Shown: positions 1 to 8,301, numbered from the stretch's first letter. The stretch: 64,000 nucleotides of DNA from Micrococcus sp023147585 (GCF_044872765.1 NZ_CP085253.1:310001-374000), one strand, 5' to 3'. A program made the numbers and translations. The notes: generated from the sequence alone by a model not told the origin.

Positions 1-422
1 TCGAGCTCACCCAGATGCGGGACGACGGCGAGATCAACCCCACTCCGCAGACCGTCGGCTGGTACGGGCCCCCGCAGTGGTCCACGACGCCGGGCGAGCG
101 GTCGGGCTACCCCGGCGTGCTCGCCGGCCACATCATCCACTCCGGCTCCAAGGACGTCTTCTACCGGCTCCAGGAGGCGCGCGCGGGAGACGCCGTCGTG
201 ATCTCCTACGACGACGGCACCCAGGCGGCCTTCCGCATCCAGGACGACGCGGTCTCCGCGGACAAGACGGCCTTCACCCAGGACGAGGAATGGGTGTGGG
301 CGTGGAAGCTGGACGTGCCCGGGAACGCGGTCACGCTGATCACATGCGAGCTGGTGGAGGGGTCCGGGATGACCGGATACTCGCTGAACAACTGGGTGGT
401 GCAGGCGGACCGGGTCGCGTGA
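1..422 (+). CDS. Class F sortase, C-terminal part (cut by window edge)
   Basis: The open frame runs in from the left edge (first full codon at base 3), so the N-terminal anchor is missing. What remains looks like an actinobacterial class F sortase, an extracytoplasmic cysteine transpeptidase that joins surface proteins to the envelope or assembles pili. The probable catalytic His lies in VLAGHI near base 130, and the catalytic Cys (codon 345-347) follows in TLITC. The C-terminal GYSLNNWVVQA resembles the stretch after the Cys in this class, although the usual Arg is not obvious to me. No substrate gene with a sorting signal is visible nearby. The family call rests on motif recall. Confidence 0.72.
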   Translation, partial: ELTQMRDDGEINPTPQTVGWYGPPQWSTTPGERSGYPGVLAGHIIHSGSKDVFYRLQEARAGDAVVISYDDGTQAAFRIQDDAVSADKTAFTQDEEWVWAWKLDVPGNAVTLITCELVEGSGMTGYSLNNWVVQADRVA

Positions 423-526
423 GAGCCGGGATCTGCGGGGGTACCCTGTGAGGGCCGGAGCGGGCTCCACCGCGCCGGAACGCCCGTGACTCCTGCGGGC
501 GCCGCCCGCCGAGAGGACCGCCAGCC

Positions 527-1480
527 ATGCACCGTGCCCCCCACGCCTCCGCCCCCGCACGACGGCGGCGCTGGACCGCGGCGGTCGCCGGCGCCGGCCT
601 GGCCGTGGCGCTGGCCGGCTGCACGGCGAGCGAGGAGGTGCCCGCCGCGTCCGGCTCGGCCAACACCTACCTCGACGGCGTGCTCTCCACGCCCACCCAC
701 ACGAGCCTGAACCCCCTGCAGGGGGACATCGACTTCGCCACCATGACGGTGCGCAACCACCGCCAGGCGGTCCGGTTGTCCGAGGCCTACCTCGCCAAGG
801 AGGACGTGGACCAGGAGGTGCGTGACATCGCCGAGGGAGTGCGGGACCAGCACGCCGCGCGCATCGATGAGCTGAGCCGCCTGCTCGAGGGCTGGGGCGC
901 GGCCGTGCCCGAGGAGGAGCCGGAGCCGTCCGCCGAGGAGTCCTCGACCCTGTCCCCGGGGGAGGAGGAGGCCCAGCTGTCCGCTCAGGACACCGCGGAC
1001 ATGCGGGCCGGCCTGCTGACCGCCTCGGACAGGGCTGCACTGGAGAGCGTCGGGGGAGAGGACGCGGACCGCACCTACCTCCTTCAGCTGCACCGCCTGC
1101 TCCAGGGGGCCGTGACGATCGCGGGCAACGAGCTGCAGTCCGGCACGGATGACTCGGGCAAGAAGGCGGCCCAGGGCATCCTGGACCAGAACCGCACGGC
1201 CATGCAGCGTCTGGTGGAGCTCCTCGCCCAGAAGGGCGCCATCGGCGCGGACGGCACGCCCACCGCGCGCCCGTCCGGATTCACCGGTCCCATCAAGATC
1301 GAGGGGGGCGGCGCCGACGGAGGGAACGTGGACCGCACGCCCTCGCTGCTGCAGTCCATCCAGGCGGAGCAGTCCGCCTACGCCCGGACCAAGCCGTCGC
1401 CGTCCCCCACGCCCAGCCCCGCGGACACCGCCCGGCCCACGCCCGGCCCGTCGCCGTCCCCGTCGGCCTCGGACGGCTGA
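527..1480 (+). CDS. DUF305-family lipoprotein
   Basis: A predicted secreted lipoprotein of 317 residues. It has an arginine-rich N-terminus, a hydrophobic stretch and the lipobox ALAGC, so the Cys at about residue 33 would be lipidated. The region from about residue 65, with DIDFATMTVRNHRQAV, matches the start of DUF305, a four-helix fold often linked to metal or copper stress. The usual His-His pair is Asn-His here, which may weaken metal binding. An acidic linker rich in E and S splits the domain, and the C-terminus is a Pro/Ser tail (PSPSPTPSP). A GAGAGGA ribosome site precedes the ATG. Function is unknown. Confidence 0.75.
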   Translation: MHRAPHASAPARRRRWTAAVAGAGLAVALAGCTASEEVPAASGSANTYLDGVLSTPTHTSLNPLQGDIDFATMTVRNHRQAVRLSEAYLAKEDVDQEVRDIAEGVRDQHAARIDELSRLLEGWGAAVPEEEPEPSAEESSTLSPGEEEAQLSAQDTADMRAGLLTASDRAALESVGGEDADRTYLLQLHRLLQGAVTIAGNELQSGTDDSGKKAAQGILDQNRTAMQRLVELLAQKGAIGADGTPTARPSGFTGPIKIEGGGADGGNVDRTPSLLQSIQAEQSAYARTKPSPSPTPSPADTARPTPGPSPSPSASDG

Positions 1481-1486
1481 CCGCGC

Positions 1487-1513
1487 GCCCCGCCCCAGTG
1501 GCGGGGCACCTTT
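1487..1513 (+). terminator. Intrinsic terminator after the DUF305 gene
   Basis: An 8-bp GC stem, GCCCCGCC (1487-1494) with GGCGGGGC (1500-1507), has a 5-nt loop and is followed by a short T run at 1511-1513. It lies between convergent genes. Confidence 0.65.
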
Positions 1514-1584
1514 CCTTCCCGGTCGACGACCACACCGCCGCCGCCGGGCGTGCGCGGCTCGCGCGGCGCGGTGAAGGGTGCAGG

Positions 1585-1890
1585 TCAGCGCGGCGCGAGC
1601 AGGTGGGACTGCTCGGGGTGCTCATCGAACCACTGCGCCACGTACCAGCACAGCGGCACGACGCGTCGGCCGCCTGCGGCGCCCCCGCGCTCGGCGATGT
1701 CGGCCACAGCGCCTGCGGTGAGCGTGGCCGCGTGGCCCTGGCCGCGGAAGGTGGGGACCGTGAACGCACGGGTGAGGGCGACGTCCGTCCCGTTGTCGCG
1801 GTAGTCGAGGACCGCCAGGAGCGTGGTGCCGTCATGCAGCTCGTAGCGGGAGGCGTCGTCGTCGCGGGTGATGGTGGGGGAGGTGGTCAT
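1585..1890 (-). CDS. Small GNAT-family N-acetyltransferase (YjdJ-like)
   Basis: A 101-residue single-domain protein of the short GNAT class (PF14542-like), which lacks the N-terminal part of a full acetyltransferase. The family pattern is visible: RAFTVPTFRGQGHA, the acetyl-CoA pyrophosphate loop, then WYVAQWFDEHPE near the C-terminus. The open frame extends further upstream, but the ATG at 1890 gives MTTSPTITRDD and the normal family length. The substrate is not known. It lies about 250 bp downstream of the DJ-1 gene on the same strand, and that gap holds no further gene I can support. Confidence 0.8.
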   Translation of the reverse strand: MTTSPTITRDDDASRYELHDGTTLLAVLDYRDNGTDVALTRAFTVPTFRGQGHAATLTAGAVADIAERGGAAGGRRVVPLCWYVAQWFDEHPEQSHLLAPR

Positions 1891-2142
1891 GGTCCGTGCA
1901 ACACGCCGCTCCACGAGGCGTATTCCATGCCGGGATTCATGGGTGAGTGGCAGGGCATGCAGCCCCAGGCCTGGCGATCCGTACGCCCGCGGGGTCGATG
2001 ATGACCGCCAGGCCGAGACCGTCGACCGGGTGCCCACGCCACGCCGGTGAAGGTGCAGACCGGCGACGTCGCCGTGGGGTGGCTGGCCGGTGCTGGCGCA
2101 CCCTCACAGCACGACGGCGGCCGGGGTGAGCCGGGCGGGCCG

Positions 2143-2844
2143 TCAGCGGGTCAGGTCCGCGAGGATCCGCTCGGCGAGGGGCTCCGAGGACTGGGGGTTC
2201 TGCCCCGTGTAGAGGTTGCGGTCCACCACCACGTGGGGGCGGTAGGGGATGGTCGTCGTGGAGACGTCGGCGCCGCGGCGCTCCAGCTCGTCCTGGAGCA
2301 GCCACGGGGCCTTGTCCGCGAGGCCGGCGATCTTCTCCTCGGCGTTGGAGAAGCCGGTCATGGCGTAGCCGTGGAACGGCCAGTCCGCCCCCTCACCGGG
2401 GGCGGCGAGCATGGCGGCGGGGGAGTGGCACAGCAACGCGGTCGTGCGGCCGGCGGCCATGCGGGCCCGGAGCAGCTCCCCGGACACCGGGTCCTTCGCG
2501 AGGTCTTCGAGGGGGCCGTGGCCGCCCGGGTAGAAGACGACGTCGTACGCCGCCTCGTCCACGTCCGCGAGCGCCTGCGGGTGCTCCAGGAGGGGCGCGA
2601 GGCGCTCGAGGTCCTTCTTCAGCTGCGCGGTCTTCCAGGGCAGTCCGCCCATCACGCCGAGGCTGGTCCTGTCCACGGTGGGGGTGACGCCTCCGGGGGT
2701 GGCCAGGGTGATGTCCCACCCGGCCTCCGCGAAGACGTCGTGGGGAGCCACGAACTCCTCGGCCCAGAAGCCGGTGTCGTGGCGGGTGCCGTCCTTCAGG
2801 GTCCAGTGGTCGGAGGCGGAGAGGACGAAGAGCACGGAGGGCAT
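2143..2844 (-). CDS. DJ-1/PfpI-family protein (Hsp31/glyoxalase III-like)
   Basis: A 233-residue class I glutamine-amidotransferase-fold protein. The nucleophile elbow ALLCHSPAA places the catalytic Cys at residue 139 with His140 next to it. The acidic partner is probably in the WAEE segment near residue 30. PGGHGPLEDL and TGQNPQSS are typical of the Hsp31-like branch, which acts on methylglyoxal or glycated protein. The start is supported by an AAAGGA ribosome site just upstream of the ATG. It stands alone on the reverse strand. Glyoxalase, deglycase or chaperone activity cannot be told apart from sequence. Confidence 0.85.
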   Translation of the reverse strand: MPSVLFVLSASDHWTLKDGTRHDTGFWAEEFVAPHDVFAEAGWDITLATPGGVTPTVDRTSLGVMGGLPWKTAQLKKDLERLAPLLEHPQALADVDEAAYDVVFYPGGHGPLEDLAKDPVSGELLRARMAAGRTTALLCHSPAAMLAAPGEGADWPFHGYAMTGFSNAEEKIAGLADKAPWLLQDELERRGADVSTTTIPYRPHVVVDRNLYTGQNPQSSEPLAERILADLTR

Positions 2845-3253
2845 GGCTGTTCCTTTCGGGTCGTGAGGTCAGTGCGTCCACCGTAGGTGCTCCGCGGGGC
2901 GGGGAGGCAGGTCCTGACCGCGCTGCCGGGGTCTGAGGTTCCGGCAGGCCGCGTCCCCGTCGAGCCCGATCCGAGGCCGCACCGGCCCGCTCAGGCACCA
3001 GCCCCCTGGGGGGGCGGAGATGTCCGTCCGCACCGCCTCTCTCCGACCCCGCCCACATCTTGTGCCCTCCGGACCCCCGACACGCCGGGCCCGGATGTGG
3101 TGGACCAGACCTTCGGGCTGTGCGTTTCCCGGGCCGCTGAACCCACCGCCTGTGGACATCTCGCACAGCCTCTCGGCGTGTCCCGCATGCCCGCGCGGAT
3201 CGCCGCCGGGCGCCCGCTGTGGACAGCTCTGGGGACAGTCCCACCCGTGGAAT
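2845..3253. other. Intergenic region between divergent genes, no gene seen
   Basis: About 400 bp between the DJ-1 gene and the nrdHIE promoter. Short frames cross it, but none has a convincing ribosome site, domain or codon pattern. It must carry the promoter of the DJ-1 gene on the reverse strand, which I could not place. Confidence 0.5.
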
Positions 3254-3283
3254 TACATCCGTGTCACTACTACATCTAGGGAT
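3254..3283 (+). promoter_or_regulatory. Putative nrdHIE promoter
   Basis: A candidate -35 TTACAT (3254-3259) and -10 TAGGGA (3278-3283) are separated by 18 bp. The -10 overlaps the first NrdR box, a sensible place for repression. A second -10-like TAGTAT lies at 3310-3315 inside the second box, so the exact start is uncertain. Confidence 0.5.
3268..3283 (+). promoter_or_regulatory. NrdR box 1
   Basis: The core CTACATCTAG (3271-3280) fits the C-W-A-N-A-T-N-T-W-G core of the NrdR consensus. It is the inverted counterpart of box 2, with the cores exactly 32 bp apart (three helical turns), the paired arrangement expected for the ATP/dATP-sensing repressor NrdR. Confidence 0.85.
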
Positions 3284-3299
3284 GCGCAGGCTCCGGCAT

Positions 3300-3315
3300 C
3301 ACTAGATGTAGTATC
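3300..3315 (+). promoter_or_regulatory. NrdR box 2
   Basis: TCACTAGATGTAGTAT matches the 16-bp NrdR consensus closely (core CTAGATGTAG, 3303-3312). It lies 32 bp downstream of box 1 and about 95 bp upstream of the nrdH start. Confidence 0.88.
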
Positions 3316-3409
3316 GATCGGGACCGGACAGAACACCTCCCGTTCACCCGGGAGACGTCATTTCGGGCCCCTCACGGGCCCACGAGGATCGAAGGAACAG
3401 GGAAGCCGC

Positions 3410-3655
3410 ATGACCGTCACCGTGTACACCAAGCCCGCCTGCGTGCAGTGCAACGCCACCTACCGTGCGCTGGACAAGAAGGGCATCGCCTACGAGGTCG
3501 TGGACATGTCCCAGGACCCGGCCGCCCTCGAGCGCGTGCGCGCCGCCGGCTTCATGCAGGCCCCCGTCGTGATGACGGAGACCGACTCCTGGTCCGGCTT
3601 CCGCCCGGACAAGATCGACGAGCTGGCCACCTCCGTGGCCGCCTCGGTGGCCTGA
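3410..3655 (+). CDS. nrdH: NrdH glutaredoxin-like redoxin
   Basis: An 81-residue thiol redoxin that re-reduces the class Ib ribonucleotide reductase NrdEF with electrons from thioredoxin reductase. The redox motif C11-V-Q-C14 follows the first beta strand (MTVTVYTKPAC). The C-terminal half carries the NrdH-type signature around WSGFRPDKI. The frame is open upstream, but the ATG at 3410 gives the family's usual N-terminus and has GAAGGAACAGGG before it. It is the first gene of nrdH-nrdI-nrdE, 17 nt before nrdI, and the operon lies behind paired NrdR boxes. Confidence 0.95.
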   Translation: MTVTVYTKPACVQCNATYRALDKKGIAYEVVDMSQDPAALERVRAAGFMQAPVVMTETDSWSGFRPDKIDELATSVAASVA

Positions 3656-3672
3656 TCCCCACAGACCGCGCC

Positions 3673-4143
3673 ATGAGCCCCACCCCTGCGGACCAGACCC
3701 ACATCCGGTCCGCACAGGCGCAGGGCCTCACCCCCACGGACGCGCAGCTGATCTACTTCTCGTCGACGTCCGAGTACACGCACCGCTTCGTGCGCAAGCT
3801 GGACCTTCCCACCGGCCGAGCGGCACGACTTCCCCTCCGGACCCCGGAGCCCACCCTGGGGGCCACCGCGCCGTTCGTCCTGCTCACCCCCACCTACGGC
3901 GGGGGAGACGGCGACGGCGCGGTGCCCAAGCAGGTGATCAAATTCCTGAACGTCCCGGGCAACCGAGCGCTCCTGCGCGGGGTGGTCGCCTCCGGGAACA
4001 CCAACTTCCACGAGGGGTACTGCCTCGCGGGCTACATCATCGCCCGCAAGTGCCAGGTCCCCCTGATGTACAAGTTCGAACTCATGGGCACCCCCGACGA
4101 CGTCACCGCCGTCCGGGAGGGCCTGAAAGGACTCCAGCCATGA
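3673..4143 (+). CDS. nrdI: NrdI flavodoxin-like activator of ribonucleotide reductase
   Basis: A 156-residue flavodoxin-like protein that supplies superoxide to build the dimanganese-tyrosyl radical in NrdF. The FMN-binding signature IYFSSTSEYTHRFV starts near residue 32, and LLTPTYGGGDGDGAVPKQV is the second flavin loop. About 25 residues precede the core beta strand, a little longer than usual, so a start within that segment is possible. The stop overlaps the nrdE start in ATGA, which indicates translational coupling. Confidence 0.95.
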   Translation: MSPTPADQTHIRSAQAQGLTPTDAQLIYFSSTSEYTHRFVRKLDLPTGRAARLPLRTPEPTLGATAPFVLLTPTYGGGDGDGAVPKQVIKFLNVPGNRALLRGVVASGNTNFHEGYCLAGYIIARKCQVPLMYKFELMGTPDDVTAVREGLKGLQP

Positions 4144-6308
4144 CCGTCACCGAACAGGACCTGATCCAGCAGGCCAAGACCATGCCCCCCGAGTGGCAGA
4201 ACCTCGGCTATCACGAGCTGAACGCCATGCTGAACTTGTACGGGGCGGACGGGCGCATCCAGTTCGAGGCCGACCACGCCGCCGCGCGCCAGTACTTCCT
4301 GCAGCACGTGAACACCAACACGGTGTTCTTCCACGACCTCGAGGAGAAGCTCGAGTACCTGCAGAAGAACGACTACTACGAGACCGAGACCTTCGAGCAG
4401 TACCCGTTCGAGTTCGTCAAGGACCTCTTCGGCCGCGCCTACAAGGCGAAGTTCCGCTTCCCGACCTTCCTCGGCGCGTTCAAGTTCTACACCTCGTACG
4501 CGCTGAAGACCTTCGACGGCAAGCGCTACCTGGAGCGCTACGAGGACCGGGTGTCCGTCGTCGCCCTCCACCTGGCGCGCGGCGACCAGGAGCTGGCCAC
4601 CCACCTCGTGGACGAGATGATCTCCGGCCGCTTCCAGCCGGCCACCCCCACGTTTCTGAACGCGGGCAAGAAGCAGCGCGGCGAGCTCGTCTCCTGCTTC
4701 CTGCTGCGCATCGAGGACAACATGGAGTCGATCGCCCGCGGCATCAACTCCGCCCTGCAGCTGTCCAAGCGCGGCGGCGGCGTGGCCCTCTCGCTGACCA
4801 ACATCCGCGAGCACGGCGCGCCCATCAAGCAGATCGAGAACCAGTCCTCCGGCGTCATCCCCGTGATGAAGCTCCTCGAGGACTCCTTCTCCTACGCGAA
4901 CCAGCTCGGCGCGCGCCAGGGCGCCGGCGCCGTGTACCTGCACGCGCACCACCCGGACATCCACCGCTTCCTGGACACCAAGCGCGAGAACGCGGACGAG
5001 AAGATCCGCATCAAGACCCTCTCGCTCGGCGTCGTGATCCCGGACATCACGTTCGAGCTGGCCAAGCGCAACGAGGACATGTACCTGTTCTCGCCGTACG
5101 ACGTCGAGCGCGTCTACGGTGTTCCCTTCTCCGAGATCTCCGTGACGGAGAAGTACGACGAGATGGTCGACGACGCCCGCATCAAGAAGACCAAGATCAA
5201 CGCGCGCGAGTTCTTCCAGACGATCGCGGAGATCCAGTTCGAGTCGGGCTACCCGTACGTGGTGTTCGAGGACACCGTGAACCGCGCGAACCCCATCAAG
5301 GGCCGCATCACGATGTCCAACCTGTGCTCCGAGATCCTCCAGGTCTCCGAGGCCTCCGAGTACAACGAGGACCTCACCTACGAGCACATCGGCCAGGACA
5401 TCTCCTGCAACCTGGGCTCCATGAACATCGCCAAGACCATGGACTCCCCGGACTTCGGGCTCTCCGTGGAGACGGCGATCCGCGCGCTGACCGCCGTGTC
5501 CGTGATGAGCGACATCCAGTCGGTGCCGTCCATCGCCAAGGGCAACGCCGCCTCCCACGCGATCGGCCTGGGGCAGATGAACCTCCACGGCTACCTCGCC
5601 CGCGAGCGCGTGCACTACGGCTCCGAGGAGGGCATCGACTTCACGAACATCTACTTCTACTCGGTGCTCTTCCACGCCCTGCGGGCCTCCAACCGGATCG
5701 CGATCGAGACCGGCCAGCGGTTCGGCGGGTTCGAGGACTCGAAGTACGCCTCCGGGGAGTTCTTCGACACGTACACGGACACCGAGTGGAAGCCGGCCAC
5801 CGCCCGGGTGGCACAGCTCTTCGCCGACGCCGGCATCACGCTGCCCACGCAGGACGACTGGCGTGCGCTGAAGGCCTCCGTCATGGAGCACGGCATCTTC
5901 AACCGCAACCTGCAGGCGGTTCCGCCCACGGGCTCCATCTCCTACATCAACAACTCGACGTCGTCGATCCACCCGGTGGCCTCGAAGATCGAGATCCGCA
6001 AGGAGGGCAAGCTCGGGCGCGTGTACTACCCGGCACCGTTCCTCTCCAACGACAACCTCGAGTACTACGAGGACGCGTACGAGATCGGCTACGAGAAGAT
6101 CATCGACACGTACGCCGCCGCCACGCAGCACGTGGACCAGGGCCTCTCGTTGACGCTGTTCTTCAAGGACACCGCCTCCACGCGTGACCTGAACCGCGCG
6201 CAGATCTACGCGTGGAAGAAGGGCATCAAGACGATCTACTACATCCGTCTGCGCCAGCTCGCGCTGGAGGGCACCGAGGTCGAGGGCTGCGTGTCCTGCA
6301 TGCTCTGA
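4140..6308 (+). CDS. nrdE: Class Ib ribonucleoside-diphosphate reductase, alpha subunit
   Basis: The 722-residue large subunit reduces ribonucleoside diphosphates to deoxyribonucleotides for DNA synthesis. The three active-site cysteines expected from NrdE are present: C186 (GELVSC), C396 in NLCSEI as the thiyl-radical residue, and C423 (DISCNLGSMN). The tail EGCVSCML carries the shuttle thiols that NrdH reduces. No full ATP-cone precedes the catalytic domain, as expected for class Ib. The start overlaps nrdI in ATGA. The partner gene nrdF is not adjacent: a reverse-strand gene and an inverted repeat separate them. Confidence 0.97.
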   Translation: MTVTEQDLIQQAKTMPPEWQNLGYHELNAMLNLYGADGRIQFEADHAAARQYFLQHVNTNTVFFHDLEEKLEYLQKNDYYETETFEQYPFEFVKDLFGRAYKAKFRFPTFLGAFKFYTSYALKTFDGKRYLERYEDRVSVVALHLARGDQELATHLVDEMISGRFQPATPTFLNAGKKQRGELVSCFLLRIEDNMESIARGINSALQLSKRGGGVALSLTNIREHGAPIKQIENQSSGVIPVMKLLEDSFSYANQLGARQGAGAVYLHAHHPDIHRFLDTKRENADEKIRIKTLSLGVVIPDITFELAKRNEDMYLFSPYDVERVYGVPFSEISVTEKYDEMVDDARIKKTKINAREFFQTIAEIQFESGYPYVVFEDTVNRANPIKGRITMSNLCSEILQVSEASEYNEDLTYEHIGQDISCNLGSMNIAKTMDSPDFGLSVETAIRALTAVSVMSDIQSVPSIAKGNAASHAIGLGQMNLHGYLARERVHYGSEEGIDFTNIYFYSVLFHALRASNRIAIETGQRFGGFEDSKYASGEFFDTYTDTEWKPATARVAQLFADAGITLPTQDDWRALKASVMEHGIFNRNLQAVPPTGSISYINNSTSSIHPVASKIEIRKEGKLGRVYYPAPFLSNDNLEYYEDAYEIGYEKIIDTYAAATQHVDQGLSLTLFFKDTASTRDLNRAQIYAWKKGIKTIYYIRLRQLALEGTEVEGCVSCML

Positions 6309-6365
6309 TGCGCTGAGCGCCCCGCGGGGTCAGGTCTTCCTCCATCCCTGCGGGCCCCGTGCAGA

Positions 6366-6430
6366 AAGTGGCGAGGACATACGGCCATTCCGACCCTTCG
6401 GGGCCGGGAGGCCGTATGTCCTCGCCACTT
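6366..6430. terminator. Large inverted repeat, probable bidirectional terminator
   Basis: Perfect 21-bp arms at 6366-6386 and 6410-6430 flank a 23-nt loop that contains a smaller CCC-TTC-GGG hairpin. It lies between the convergent nrdE and DUF2087 genes, so a two-way terminator is the simplest reading. The arms are long and their sequence is unlike the GC-clamped terminators elsewhere in the window, so a dispersed palindromic repeat is also possible. I saw no second copy here. Confidence 0.6.
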
Positions 6431-6454
6431 CTTCGTCAGGGGCGACGCCGGCCC

Positions 6455-6925
6455 TCACGCCCGCCAGTACGCCGAGCCGTCCGCCTCCCGGGCCAGCACC
6501 CCCAGGTCGCACGCGTGGCGGCGGAAGAACGCCACGTCGACGACGAACAGGGCCAGTCGGTCGTTCAGCGTCGCCTCGCTGACGCGGTCACCGGGGGAGA
6601 GGACCCGCTCGGCCACGGCGCGAACGGTCCCGTCCACCGCGTCGAGAGGGAGGTCGGGCACGGCGATGCGCGCGCCGTCGAGCACGGCCAGCGGGCTCAC
6701 CGCCCGGTCCAGCGCGGCGGCCGCGTCCGCGAGGAACGCCTCCTCGAGGACGGGCGCGCCGTCGTCGCCAGAACGGGCCAGGCCCACGGACTCGGCGCCC
6801 TTCAGCGGGCCGTGGTGTTCGCTCCCGACGTCGGCCCCGGAGAGCAGGGCGGCGACGGCCCGGCGGATCTTCGGGTTGCGCAGCATGGCGACGAAGGAGC
6901 GGGTGGGACACAGGGACTGGTGCAT
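6455..6925 (-). CDS. DUF2087 domain protein
   Basis: A 156-residue protein whose C-terminal region fits DUF2087: LNDRLALFVVDVAFFRRHACDLGVLAREADGSAYWRA, seen as two parts, resembles the family pattern of a short helix-turn-helix-like unit ending in a Tyr-Trp-Arg motif. The N-terminal half begins with SFVAMLRNPKIRRAVAALL, a possible second DNA-binding-like segment. Such proteins are often called transcriptional regulators, but no function is established. The gene faces nrdE and divides the nrd genes. A -10-like TAGCCT lies 7 nt before the ATG, so its transcript may be leaderless. Confidence 0.7.
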   Translation of the reverse strand: MHQSLCPTRSFVAMLRNPKIRRAVAALLSGADVGSEHHGPLKGAESVGLARSGDDGAPVLEEAFLADAAAALDRAVSPLAVLDGARIAVPDLPLDAVDGTVRAVAERVLSPGDRVSEATLNDRLALFVVDVAFFRRHACDLGVLAREADGSAYWRA

Positions 6926-6932
6926 GCGGCTC

Positions 6933-6938
6933 AGGCTA
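6933..6938 (-). promoter_or_regulatory. -10-like hexamer of the DUF2087 gene
   Basis: TAGCCT on the reverse strand, 7 nt before the ATG at 6925. This places transcription initiation at or next to the start codon (leaderless type). Confidence 0.45.
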
Positions 6939-7018
6939 GTCTCGGCCCTTCCCTCCGGGTGGGCGAGGACACTCCGGACGCCGCTCCGCGCGGCTCGCCG
7001 CCGACGGGGTGGGCGTCC

Positions 7019-7024
7019 TAGACT
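7019..7024 (+). promoter_or_regulatory. -10 element of nrdF
   Basis: TAGACT implies a transcript start near 7031 and a leader of about 90 nt. No NrdR-type box is seen around it, unlike the nrdHIE promoter. Confidence 0.5.
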
Positions 7025-7123
7025 GTCAGTTCCGAATGGCTGCGCGTCGAGCCCCCTCGAGGGCGCTCCGTGCTTCCATCATCGGCGTTTGCTCAACAAC
7101 CCATGTGAAGGACGTGTCCTGCC

Positions 7124-8125
7124 GTGACCGCTATCCAGGAACCGACGACCGACCACGGTCCCTCGGTCAAGAACCATCTCGTCGAGGCCGTCAACTGGAA
7201 CCGGATCCAGGACGAGAAGGACGTGGAGGTCTGGAACCGCCTCGTCAACAACTTCTGGCTGCCGGAGAAGGTGCCGCTGTCCAACGACGTTCAGTCCTGG
7301 GCCCACCTGACCGACGACGAGCGCCTGCTCTCCATGCGCGTGTTCACCGGCCTGACTCTCCTGGACACCATCCAGGGCACCGTCGGTGCCGTGTCCCTCA
7401 TCCCGGACGCGCTGACGCAGCACGAGGAGGCCGTCCTGACGAACATCGCGTTCATGGAGTCCGTGCACGCGAAGTCCTACTCCTCGATCTTCTCCACGCT
7501 CTCCTCCACGAAGGAGATCGACGAGGCCTTCCGCTGGTCCCGCGAGAACGAGAACCTGCAGCGCAAGGCGCAGATCGTCGTCGACCGCTACGACGGCGAG
7601 GACCCGTTCAAGAAGAAGATCGCCTCGACCCTGCTGGAGTCCTTCCTCTTCTACTCGGGCTTCTACTGGCCCATGTACCTCTCCTCCCGGGCGCGCCTGA
7701 CCAACACGGCGGACCTGATCCGCCTGATCATCCGGGACGAGGCCGTGCACGGCTACTACATCGGCTACAAGTACCAGCGCGGCATCGAGGCGCTGCCCGC
7801 CGAGCGCCGCGAGGAGCTGAAGAACTTCACCTTCGAGCTGCTCTTCGAGCTGTACGAGAACGAGGTCGAGTACACCCACGACCTCTACGACGCCGTGGGC
7901 CTGGCCGAGGACGTGAAGAAGTTCCTCAACTACAACGCCAACAAGGCCCTGATGAACCTGGGCTACGAGCCGATGTTCCCGGCCGAGGTCACCAACGTGA
8001 ACCCGGCCATCCTCTCGGCGCTCTCCCCGAACTCGGACGAGAACCACGACTTCTTCTCCGGCTCCGGCTCCTCCTACGTGATCGGCAAGGCCGAGAACAC
8101 CGAGGACGAGGACTGGGACTTCTGA
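7124..8125 (+). CDS. nrdF: Class Ib ribonucleoside-diphosphate reductase, beta subunit
   Basis: The 333-residue radical-generating subunit that partners NrdE. The metal ligands fit the family: D81, E112-x2-H115, E172 and E206-x2-H209, with the radical Tyr at Y119 (HAKSYSS). The C-terminus is acidic and ends DEDWDF, the peptide that docks in NrdE. It starts with GTG after a GAAGGA ribosome site. It is separated from nrdHIE by about 800 bp and has its own promoter and a strong terminator, so it is probably a single-gene unit. Confidence 0.97.
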   Translation: MTAIQEPTTDHGPSVKNHLVEAVNWNRIQDEKDVEVWNRLVNNFWLPEKVPLSNDVQSWAHLTDDERLLSMRVFTGLTLLDTIQGTVGAVSLIPDALTQHEEAVLTNIAFMESVHAKSYSSIFSTLSSTKEIDEAFRWSRENENLQRKAQIVVDRYDGEDPFKKKIASTLLESFLFYSGFYWPMYLSSRARLTNTADLIRLIIRDEAVHGYYIGYKYQRGIEALPAERREELKNFTFELLFELYENEVEYTHDLYDAVGLAEDVKKFLNYNANKALMNLGYEPMFPAEVTNVNPAILSALSPNSDENHDFFSGSGSSYVIGKAENTEDEDWDF

Positions 8126-8162
8126 TCCCGCGCTGACCCGCGGCGTCTCTCCGCACGGACCC

Positions 8163-8215
8163 ACGACGCCGGCCGTCCGCCTCCTTCACGGAGGCGGGTG
8201 GCCGGCGTCGTCTGT
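8163..8215 (+). terminator. Intrinsic terminator of nrdF
   Basis: A long hairpin: a 12-bp outer stem (8163-8174 with 8200-8211), a 2-nt mismatch, then an 8-bp inner stem (8177-8184 with 8190-8197), followed by a T-rich tract. Confidence 0.85.
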
Positions 8216-8289
8216 GTCTCCGGTGGGCCGTCCGTGACGTTCTGCGACATCAGGTGAGCACCTGCCGGAAAGGCCGGGCCATCCTGCGA

Positions 8290-8295
8290 TAGGAT
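8290..8295 (+). promoter_or_regulatory. -10 element of the metQNI operon
   Basis: TAGGAT predicts a start near 8302. No good -35 hexamer is seen. The resulting leader before metQ is about 320 nt. Confidence 0.5.
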
Positions 8296-8301
8296 CGGCG
8301 T

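Noticed and set aside
2887..3279. A 130-codon forward frame upstream of nrdH
   Set aside because: No ribosome site, domain or hydrophobic pattern, and it runs into the NrdR box region.
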